Assembly (NCBI RefSeq): GCF_016623585.1
Contig: NZ_JAEHFY010000021.1
Span: 18,938-82,937, forward strand
Source of the DNA: Pedobacter segetis
GTDB taxonomy: Bacteria; Bacteroidota; Bacteroidia; Sphingobacteriales; Sphingobacteriaceae
DNA length: 64,000 nucleotides
Direction: 5' to 3'
Below the pieces are notes generated by a model. It made no database searches and was not told the origin of the DNA. It saw only the letters and a list, made by a program, of their open reading frames with translations. The translations under genes were made by a program, and so were the position numbers. This document shows positions 20,177 through 28,061 of this stretch, one piece after another (position 1 is the first letter of the stretch; each line of letters opens with the position of its first letter).

Positions 20177-20201
20177 AAAAAATGCGCACCTGTGCCATTT
20201 T
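20177..20201 (-). terminator. Terminator or attenuator between susD1 and susC2
   Basis: On the minus strand AAAATG at 20179-20184 pairs with CATTTT at 20196-20201; inside it GCAC and GTGC pair around a tight loop with one bulged base, and the stem runs into six T (A run at 20177-20182). The hairpin lies between the stop of susD1 and the start of susC2, inside what would otherwise be a continuous operon. Confidence 0.55.
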
Positions 20202-20235
20202 AAATTAGCTCTTATTAAATCGTTAGGTGATCAAA

Positions 20236-22149
20236 CTACCAGCCCGGTGTTTGTGAAAAACTAGGTGCGGCAACAAGTTCGCTACTTGGTATTGGCCACC
20301 AGTAATTTCTTTCATTAAACGTTTTTGCTAAGTTTGCTTTTTCTACTACATCATATTTGAAACCCGTAGGGTAAGTTGCGCTTACTGCTCCTTGCCATCT
20401 CATTTCTAAAAAATACACTTTCTCGTTTTCTGGCAAACTTGCGTCTCTCCATCTCCTTAAATCGTCATATCTAAAGCCCTCGAAACAAAGTTCTATAGCC
20501 CTCTCGTTCTTTATCCTCTTTCTCAGCAGATCTTTTGAACCTGTGTACATGGCATTAACATTGGGCATCCCAACCCTATTTCTGATGAGGTTAACTGCTT
20601 GTAATGCCGTTATGCTTAGGCCTGGCGCACTCCCGTTTGGACCATAGGCTTCATTGGCGGCTTCGGCATAATTCAAATAAATTTCTGACATACGCATCAG
20701 GTTGTTATTGACATGAAAATCCCATGAACCTTTATTACCGTTTTCCCAATAAGCACCATTAGGGCACCATTTACGTACCATGTAACCTGTTAGGTTGCGC
20801 ACACGCCATAGTAGATTGGCAGGTGTAGCGGGATCATGCAAATCCAATCCTAATTTACCTTGCTTGTTAACTACGGCTAGATCGGTAACACCCGTTGCGT
20901 TTAAGGCACCTACCGTATGTTTAAAGTTTACACCATTAAATAAGATATCGCTATAAAAACGTGGGTCTCTATTGATGAAAGGCTCTTGAGGGTTATAGGT
21001 TGCATCGTCTTCAATGGCCAAGCCATTCTTGGTTTCAAATTTCGACACAAAATTAGCCAAGGCACCAATGCACATTGGGCTGTTGTTTCCTTTAAGGATA
21101 TCAAAACCGGTAGTTAGGCTTAAACGTGGTATAGGATTGATAAATTTATTGCTTGGATAATCAAATAGCTGATTGGGTTCCATAAAAATTACCTCTTGAG
21201 GGATTTCTTTACTTACTCCTTGCCCAATAAAGATATTTCTATATGGCTTTAGGGCATCTAACTCTGGTTGGTTAAGATCTGCACCATTATGCCCTACGCT
21301 TATGCTGTTTGCGCCACTGGCACTTACTAATTGGTAAAGGCCGTTTGTGTTTGCAAAATTAATCAGATCTGCAGCTGCTTTAGCGGCTGTTTCCCAAGGG
21401 CCTGGGCTATTTGTTGTATTAACCAAAGGGCTAGCAGCAAACAAAGTGATACGAGATTTTAACGCCATAGCAGCACCTTTAGTAGGCCTGCCCACATTTT
21501 CTGATTCCCAAGTGATAGGAAGCTCATTGATGGCTAAATCTAAATCTGCGATCATGTTTGCCAAATTGCTGGCATAGCTTTCGCGTTTTCTATCCAATGA
21601 TCCATTTAAGTCCAGGTTCTCTTTCAAATAAATTACACCTCCATGGCGTTTGGTTATCAGGTGGTAAAAAAATGCCCTTAAGAAATGTGCCTGTCCTTTT
21701 AGCCTTTCCACATCCGTTGGTGTTGAATTTTTGATCAGGTCCACATTTTCTAATAAACTATTTACCGTTCTAATACCTTTCCATCCCTCAAAATAGCGAT
21801 CAACAAAATAAGGCGTTTGTAAATCACCCGGTTTTCTGTTGATTAAGGTGATGTAATCTCCTTGGGCGTAAGAATTATAAGTTTCTGGTACGTTAAGCTC
21901 TAATCTTCCTGGGTAACCTTCGCCACCCATAGTCATTGCCGGCAACCAGTCAGAATCACCATCGCGGGCACTCACTTCAGACAATAGATTAGTGTATGCA
22001 CCATCTAAAAAGTTTCTAGCCAATCGAATATCCGAGAAAACATCTTTTTGTTGAAGGCCATCAAACTCTGGAACCTTATCTAAATATTTTTCGCAGCCAA
22101 AAAGAAAGAAGCTGACCAAAAAGAGGTATAAATAATTATATTTTTTCAT
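20236..22149 (-). CDS. susD: SusD/RagB-family surface glycan-binding lipoprotein (pair 1)
   Basis: The 637-residue lipoprotein has lipobox LFGC (Cys19) followed by EKYLDKVPEFDGL. SusD features include GQAHFLRAFFYHLITKRHGGV, AAMALKSRITLFAASPLVN, the late NERAIELCFEGFRYDDLRRWRD and a terminal RNYWWPIPSSELVAAPSFSQ segment. It should pair with the SusC at 22167, from which it is separated by 17 bases. Its exposed Trp- and Tyr-rich stretches (for example NLLWRVRNLTGYMVRKW) could include glycan-contact residues, but none can be named without a structure. It is longer than the second SusD and only distantly similar to it. Confidence 0.93.
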   Translation of the reverse strand: MKKYNYLYLFLVSFFLFGCEKYLDKVPEFDGLQQKDVFSDIRLARNFLDGAYTNLLSEVSARDGDSDWLPAMTMGGEGYPGRLELNVPETYNSYAQGDYITLINRKPGDLQTPYFVDRYFEGWKGIRTVNSLLENVDLIKNSTPTDVERLKGQAHFLRAFFYHLITKRHGGVIYLKENLDLNGSLDRKRESYASNLANMIADLDLAINELPITWESENVGRPTKGAAMALKSRITLFAASPLVNTTNSPGPWETAAKAAADLINFANTNGLYQLVSASGANSISVGHNGADLNQPELDALKPYRNIFIGQGVSKEIPQEVIFMEPNQLFDYPSNKFINPIPRLSLTTGFDILKGNNSPMCIGALANFVSKFETKNGLAIEDDATYNPQEPFINRDPRFYSDILFNGVNFKHTVGALNATGVTDLAVVNKQGKLGLDLHDPATPANLLWRVRNLTGYMVRKWCPNGAYWENGNKGSWDFHVNNNLMRMSEIYLNYAEAANEAYGPNGSAPGLSITALQAVNLIRNRVGMPNVNAMYTGSKDLLRKRIKNERAIELCFEGFRYDDLRRWRDASLPENEKVYFLEMRWQGAVSATYPTGFKYDVVEKANLAKTFNERNYWWPIPSSELVAAPSFSQTPGW

Positions 22150-22166
22150 TTTAAATATATTTTAGA

Positions 22167-25100
22167 TTAAAAGCCTACGTTAATTCCGAAATTTACTCTT
22201 CTAACTATCGGATAAATACTCCCTGCAGAGTTACCCTCTGGATCACCAAACTTGACCTTTGAAATAGTAAGCAGATCATTACCGCTTACATATAGCCTTA
22301 AGTTGCTCAAGGTTTTGGATTTCTTTAGATCAAAAGCATAGCCTAAGCTTAAACTCCTTAATTTGATGTAATCCAAATCTATAATCCTAGCGGTGCTAGG
22401 AGAAGCCAAATTTGGATTGCTTAAGGTATGTAATGCCGGGTAAGCAGCATTTGGGTTAGATGGTGTCCAGTAGTTTAATTGCTCAAATCGCCCAGCGGCA
22501 TTTCCGCTTGGCAAGGCATAAGCTAAATCTGCATCAATTAAACCTTTATGGCCTGCCACCCCGCTTACCAATGCGCTAAGCGACCAGCCTTTATAAGAGC
22601 CACCCAAGTTGAGGCTGAAACTATTGCTTGGTGCTATGGGAAGATTAAACCTTACTTCATCTTGTGTTGGATCGCCCGTAATAGAGCCATTGGCATTATA
22701 ATCTACATAGCGATAATCGCCTAGGCCGGCACTGCCTGAATAAGGATAGTTAACCAGCTCATCAATATTTTGAAAATAACCGCTAGCCTTTAAAAGCGGC
22801 GTTACCCCATCAGGCTTACCGGCTACTTGTGTATATTGTGGTGTACCCGGGCCGTCTGCTGCGCTAAACAAGATCCTGTTCTCGTTAAATGCGTAAAAAC
22901 CGGTTATGTTGTAGTTTAAACCAAAAGAGGTTTTATTTCTGTAACTTAAAGTTAGTTCTATACCGTGGCTCTTAGAAGCCCCAAAATTAGAGAACGGGAG
23001 CTGTGTAGAGCTTCCGAAATATCCCGGCACATCCGCTAATCTTCTACTGATCAAACCATCTCTTCCCTCTTTAAAAAGCTCTATCGTACCTGATATTTTA
23101 TCATCGAACAAACCAAAATCAATCCCTAAGTTTTGCTTGGTTACAGTTGCCCATGTAAGGGTTGGGTTACCCAATTGATCTACGCCAATGAGGGTAAGCG
23201 GATCGTTGATATTTACACCAAAATAATACCTTGTGCGCTCTATGGGTGTTTGGTAATCATAAAAGCTAAGGTATTGGTAACGATTATTGCCTAAGCCAGA
23301 TTTATCTCCGGTACGGCCGTATGAATACCTGATTTTAAAATTATTAAGCGCAGCAAATTTATCTGAAATGAATTTCTCGCGAGCCAGATTATAACCAACC
23401 GCTACCGAAGGAAAAAATTTAAAGCGGTATCCTCTGGCAAATGTTTCATCGCCATTGTAAGAACCACTTACCTCAAAAAAGTATTTATAGGCGTAATTAT
23501 AAGTGAAACGACTTACATAATCCTCGTTAAAAAAAGGAAATTGGGTATTGGTAAGTCTTTTGTTACGGCTTACCAAAGCTAAACCAGTTACATTGTGTTT
23601 GCCAAAACTATTATCATAGTTAAATTGTAACCTTTGGTAACCGATTTCATTGTTACTATTTATTCCCTCACTTTGACGTATATGCGTTAAAGGGCGCTCG
23701 TAATTCCTGCCTTCAAAAGAAAACCATGTGCCGTCTCTATTTAGCGTATAGGTATCTATACGTGGGGATGTTATTTGATTCCATACGATGCTTTCTGATG
23801 AATTGTATAAACTTGTATAGTTATATTTACCCGTAACCGATAAGCCTTTTGTTAAAAAATCCAGCTTTTGTTCTAGCTCAAGATCAAGATTAAATACCGT
23901 GGTAAAATTCCTGTTTACACCTTGCGTATTGATATCTGCAAAAGGATTAGAGCCTGAGCCAAACCTTCCTTCTACCAAACCTGGGTAAAGTGGATCGGGA
24001 AATTGGGCTAGCACTTCGGCCGGGTAATAGGGCACTACCCCACCAGGAGCCGAGGTATATAAACCTCCAAAGATCCTACCTAAGTTGTTTGTGTTTCCCC
24101 CAGAAATCCTAGGCTGGCTGGCATCTTCATAACGGTTGCTTACACTGGTACGCAATTGGGTAGATTTGGTAAGGTTAAAATCTAAATTCCCTCTAAAAGA
24201 ATACCTGCTAAACTTAAATTTAGGGTCGTAATCAAAAAATTGTTGGGTGTTTATAACATCGCCTTCTTTAAGATAACCGGCAGACGCATAATATTTTACA
24301 AAATTTGTACCGCCTCGCACATCAATGGATTGGTTTTGGCTAAGGGCCGATTTTTTGATCATCGTACCAAACCAATCTGTATTTGGATATTGGTAAGGCA
24401 AATCGCCACTTTTCCAATGGGCTAAATCGGCATCGCTAGAATAGCCAGAATTAAATGCCAGATCATTTAATATACCAACATTTAACGCACTTTGCGCATT
24501 ATAAGCATCTAAAAGATTAGGAATCGTAGTTGGGGACCTTAAAGCTACTTCACTACTAAAGCTAACCTTTGGTTTACCTATTTTACCACGTTTGGTAGTG
24601 ATGATGATAACGCCATTAGCCCCACGGATACCGTAAACCGCTGTTGCGGCACCATCTTTTAAGGTACTGATAGATTCTACATCGCGAGGGTTAATATTTG
24701 AAAAACCCCCAACTATCTCTACTCCATCTACCAATATCAACGGATTGGCATTACCACGGATGAAAATCTGACCATCATCACTGCCTGGCTGCCCAGAGCT
24801 AACTACAATGTTTAAGCCCGGAGAAACGCCGTTTAAAGCATTGGTTAAGTTAGCCGATCCGCTTTCTAGTAGTTTAGTACCATCTATTTGGTTGATGGCA
24901 CTAAGTACACTTTCTTTCTTCTGTGTACCGTATCCTACCACCACTACTTCAGACAGGCTCTTAATATCTTCTGCCATAGAGACATCAATAATGGTTTTCC
25001 CGGCAACTTTTATCTCTTGGCTAGTGTAACCTACAAGAGAAAACACCAATGTTGCATCCTTGGCAACAGAGATTTGGTACTTTCCATTCAAATCTGTGGT

Positions 25101-25247
25101 TGTTCCGTTTTTCTTTCCTTTTTCAAAAATGCCCACTCCCGGAACCGGCAATCCAGAAGCATCTTTTACGGTACCTTTTATCAAGGTTTGGGAAAAGGCG
25201 CAACAGGAAAAAACCATTAAAAATAAAAATAAGTTGAATTGCTTCAT
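22167..25247 (-). CDS. susC: SusC/RagA-family TonB-dependent outer-membrane transporter (pair 1)
   Basis: The 1026-residue protein is a complete SusC: signal peptide ending AFSQ (about 20), carboxypeptidase-regulatory-like domain (IKGTVKDASGLPVPGVGI to FSLVGYTSQEIKV, about 23-85), the SEVVVVGYGTQKKESV box, plug domain (NLTNALNGVSPGLNI; ILVDGVEIVGG; YGIRGANGVIIITTKRGK), and a C-terminal barrel ending GINVGF. It imports oligosaccharides bound by the partner SusD using TonB energy. It is the first gene of the leftward sus operon. The upstream region has a near-consensus -7 box and a leader with two AACCAATT motifs. Confidence 0.95.
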   Translation of the reverse strand: MKQFNLFLFLMVFSCCAFSQTLIKGTVKDASGLPVPGVGIFEKGKKNGTTTDLNGKYQISVAKDATLVFSLVGYTSQEIKVAGKTIIDVSMAEDIKSLSEVVVVGYGTQKKESVLSAINQIDGTKLLESGSANLTNALNGVSPGLNIVVSSGQPGSDDGQIFIRGNANPLILVDGVEIVGGFSNINPRDVESISTLKDGAATAVYGIRGANGVIIITTKRGKIGKPKVSFSSEVALRSPTTIPNLLDAYNAQSALNVGILNDLAFNSGYSSDADLAHWKSGDLPYQYPNTDWFGTMIKKSALSQNQSIDVRGGTNFVKYYASAGYLKEGDVINTQQFFDYDPKFKFSRYSFRGNLDFNLTKSTQLRTSVSNRYEDASQPRISGGNTNNLGRIFGGLYTSAPGGVVPYYPAEVLAQFPDPLYPGLVEGRFGSGSNPFADINTQGVNRNFTTVFNLDLELEQKLDFLTKGLSVTGKYNYTSLYNSSESIVWNQITSPRIDTYTLNRDGTWFSFEGRNYERPLTHIRQSEGINSNNEIGYQRLQFNYDNSFGKHNVTGLALVSRNKRLTNTQFPFFNEDYVSRFTYNYAYKYFFEVSGSYNGDETFARGYRFKFFPSVAVGYNLAREKFISDKFAALNNFKIRYSYGRTGDKSGLGNNRYQYLSFYDYQTPIERTRYYFGVNINDPLTLIGVDQLGNPTLTWATVTKQNLGIDFGLFDDKISGTIELFKEGRDGLISRRLADVPGYFGSSTQLPFSNFGASKSHGIELTLSYRNKTSFGLNYNITGFYAFNENRILFSAADGPGTPQYTQVAGKPDGVTPLLKASGYFQNIDELVNYPYSGSAGLGDYRYVDYNANGSITGDPTQDEVRFNLPIAPSNSFSLNLGGSYKGWSLSALVSGVAGHKGLIDADLAYALPSGNAAGRFEQLNYWTPSNPNAAYPALHTLSNPNLASPSTARIIDLDYIKLRSLSLGYAFDLKKSKTLSNLRLYVSGNDLLTISKVKFGDPEGNSAGSIYPIVRRVNFGINVGF

Positions 25248-25265
25248 ACAGTCTTGTTTTTTCTG

Positions 25266-25330
25266 AATTGGTTAATATTTAGGTTTGTTAAATTGGTTTA
25301 GTTATTTCTGGCTTAACTAATACAAATATG
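25266..25330 (-). promoter_or_regulatory. Candidate promoter and leader motif of the sus operon
   Basis: CAAATATG at 25323-25330 reads CATATTTG on the minus strand, one base off the Bacteroidota -7 box TAnnTTTG. No good TTG is at the usual distance. Between it and the susC start are two copies of the leader motif (25287-25298, AACCAATTTAAC on the coding strand, and 25266-25275, TTAACCAATT). Confidence 0.3.
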
Positions 25331-25435
25331 TTAATTGCAAGCGGTTTAAGTAAAGGTCATAATCGTTTTTTAAAGGGGGTATTTTATTAAAAAGGCACTC
25401 TCTAAGCCATTTTTAGCTCTTTTTAATGTATATGC

Positions 25436-28000
25436 TTAATTATTTTGCTTTATTACTTTAACAAAACTTGAGTTGGCTTTATCATCAAAAAGATGTATAA
25501 AATATGTTCCGGCTTTTAAATCATTTAATTGTATAGTGCTTTTACCATTGAAATTGCCCTGTTTAACTTTTTGTCCGTTTGATGAATAAATAGTGAAAAA
25601 TTTTAGCCTAAAATTGGAATCAGAGCTAATATTAACATCATCTGTTACTGGGTTTGGATAAACTTTGATCAAAAAATTTGATTTCTGTGGGGTTTGGGCA
25701 GATGTAGATAAACCCTTTTTAAAAATAAAGCGGGTGTATGACATGGGAGGAAGTGTACCCTTAAACCCATCCTTACCATCATTGGTAACTCCGGTTACTT
25801 TCATTTCGCCAAATTCATCAGGAGTATTAACCAAGCTTTTACCTTCTGAAAATTGCTCTGAAAGTGATCCTGAGCCTATAAAATTAAGGTTTACATTTTG
25901 CTCAAGATTGGATTTATTTAATAGATAAACGTAGTACTCGTTATCTTTTTCGGCGGCAAATCCATATACAGAAATATTATTCTCAATAGCAGTCATACCC
26001 AACATTTTAGCACCCTGTATTATGCCAAGCAGTTCAAACCCATAATGCATGGCGTTAAGCCTAAAGTTGTTTTCTCCACTTGCCACGCTAGTTGCATCAC
26101 TGTTACTAAGTATTTGCGACCAATAACAGCTCATAAACCAGTTTCCAATGATATGCTCTTGCAACATATCTATCACTAAAAGGTTACTTAAGTATCTATC
26201 AAAACCGATCAAGTTTTGTGATGAGCCCAAGCCATACTCGTTATCAGCAAATTTTAAGTTTGGATAACCTGCTTCTGCAGCTGCCTGCTGTAAAATAGGT
26301 ACTTCATTACGCCATTCTCGGTTATGGTTTTTACGGTCACGTAGAGGAAACTCCTTTTGCCACTCCTCAAATGTACCAGGAGGCAAACCGGGAGTTCCGC
26401 CGTAAGGCCATTTTCCATGCGTTTCGGCGATATCAATATAATCTCCTGCTATGGCCAAGTAATTTTTTAAATATTCTGGCGTAAGGTTATTATTGTTAAA
26501 CATACATTTTATATTGGGGTCTATAGCCTTCATGGCCATTGCATGTTGTTTAAATAAATTAGCCTCATTAGCCGGGCTCCCGTTTGTGCCTTCGTTTCCT
26601 AAATACCAAAATGCCCCACCTAAACCTGCATCTTTAACATGTTGTACCATACGGGCGGCCCTATCAATACTTTCCTGCACCCGGTTATATTTGTATCCTG
26701 ATGTAATATTTACTCCAAACAGCGGAGTAATTCCGGAGGCTTTTACCACTGCGATATATTCATCAAGACTAAGCCAGTTTTCTGCAGGGGCATTATTTGC
26801 AGTATCCCATTTGGGATCCCAAGAATCTTGATTTAAAATACCTGTGGGATGTTCCCAATCCCAATATTTCACAACGGTACCGCCGGGATAACGCATGGTG
26901 CTGATATGCGTGTCTTTTAACCATTTTGCATAGCTACCATCAGCATAAAACTTATCTGGTTCTGAAGAATAAACAGAATGCATCCCTACCAAATAATTAC
27001 TTATTTGCCACTTTACGCTATCAGTATTTATGATAAATGTATTGTTAATATCATTATCGGCAGAAGCTACGGGTTTTAAAGAATTTGGGAAATAACCCAA
27101 GTTATCAATGCAAACAGGCTTACCCAATGCTTTAACAGTTATTTTCACTTTCCCCCGATAGTCTAAATTGTCTAAAATAAAAGTTTTGATACCTTTTATT
27201 GGGGTGTTTCCTACCATTACGGAAACCCCAACTTTTGTTTCGGCACCGCCAGTTTCCAGTTCCTGTAAATAAACTTCAAAATAAGCGGTTTCATTTTCAG
27301 CTGTTTCAAACGCTTTTGTATAATCAAAAGACAAGCGGGTTACACCTCCGTTAACTGTTGCAGTTAAACTTGCACCATCTTGCCCACGCATCATTAAGGC
27401 TTTACCTTGTGCCCCATAATTTTGTGCATCGCGGCTATTGGTGTATGTCCAATTAACGGCATAATCACCTTTATAACTACCGTTGTTACTGGTTGCTGTT
27501 CCAATTTGCAGATTTTCAAAACTTTCGGTTTTACCATTTGCTTCAAAAAGCAAACCCGAAAGCTCTACCGGTTTGCCTGAGGAGGCAAAATTTTCGGTAT
27601 CAAAAACCTCTATTTTGTAATAAAGGTATTGCTCTACATTTTGTGTAGTGAATATTTTTCGAGAGCTACCCAATAGTGATATGACCTTTTCACTATCTAA
27701 TATATCATAGTTAATCCCATCTAGTGAACCATAAAAACGAGAGGATTTAGGGCTGTTTTGCGTTGATGAATAAAGGCCATAACCAGTAAAAATATAAGGA
27801 TTATCTTTGTTTGTAAACAAGATTGTACCCTTCCCGCTGCATGTCCATGTTGTAGAAATATCATTATCAAAAAGATTATTTACAGTCTGCTGGTTTTCAG
27901 AAGCGTTAATGCTGCCTTTAGTATTAAGCCACAACATTTGCCCATTAACCATTTTACCACATAGTAAAAACATTATTAATATTGAGGCTGATTTTTTCAA
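25436..28000 (-). CDS. T9SS-exported multidomain clan GH-A-like glycoside hydrolase
   Basis: The 854-residue protein starts at a TTG (28000), which gives the better signal peptide (KKSASILIMFLLC...VNGQ); a later ATG at codon 10 would cut it short. Domains: a discoidin-like F5/8C module (about 25-155), a beta-sandwich (about 158-305), and a catalytic domain (about 315-700) with MRYPGGTVVKYWDWEH, AFWYLGNEG (Glu470, likely acid/base) and FADNEYGLG (Glu588, likely nucleophile). A beta domain follows, then a T9SS type A sorting tail (about 775-854: VYPNPVTDDVNIS ... LKAGTYFIHL). It is paralogous to the 6837 enzyme but is built for the cell surface with binding modules, so it may make the first, endo-type cuts (inference). 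Its CAZy family is not recognised. Confidence 0.78.
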   Translation of the reverse strand: MKKSASILIMFLLCGKMVNGQMLWLNTKGSINASENQQTVNNLFDNDISTTWTCSGKGTILFTNKDNPYIFTGYGLYSSTQNSPKSSRFYGSLDGINYDILDSEKVISLLGSSRKIFTTQNVEQYLYYKIEVFDTENFASSGKPVELSGLLFEANGKTESFENLQIGTATSNNGSYKGDYAVNWTYTNSRDAQNYGAQGKALMMRGQDGASLTATVNGGVTRLSFDYTKAFETAENETAYFEVYLQELETGGAETKVGVSVMVGNTPIKGIKTFILDNLDYRGKVKITVKALGKPVCIDNLGYFPNSLKPVASADNDINNTFIINTDSVKWQISNYLVGMHSVYSSEPDKFYADGSYAKWLKDTHISTMRYPGGTVVKYWDWEHPTGILNQDSWDPKWDTANNAPAENWLSLDEYIAVVKASGITPLFGVNITSGYKYNRVQESIDRAARMVQHVKDAGLGGAFWYLGNEGTNGSPANEANLFKQHAMAMKAIDPNIKCMFNNNNLTPEYLKNYLAIAGDYIDIAETHGKWPYGGTPGLPPGTFEEWQKEFPLRDRKNHNREWRNEVPILQQAAAEAGYPNLKFADNEYGLGSSQNLIGFDRYLSNLLVIDMLQEHIIGNWFMSCYWSQILSNSDATSVASGENNFRLNAMHYGFELLGIIQGAKMLGMTAIENNISVYGFAAEKDNEYYVYLLNKSNLEQNVNLNFIGSGSLSEQFSEGKSLVNTPDEFGEMKVTGVTNDGKDGFKGTLPPMSYTRFIFKKGLSTSAQTPQKSNFLIKVYPNPVTDDVNISSDSNFRLKFFTIYSSNGQKVKQGNFNGKSTIQLNDLKAGTYFIHLFDDKANSSFVKVIKQNN

Positions 28001-28061
28001 GGATATGGCCTTAATTATACATAAATACCAACTGCAACTATGTTTATTATGCTTTTTTGTG

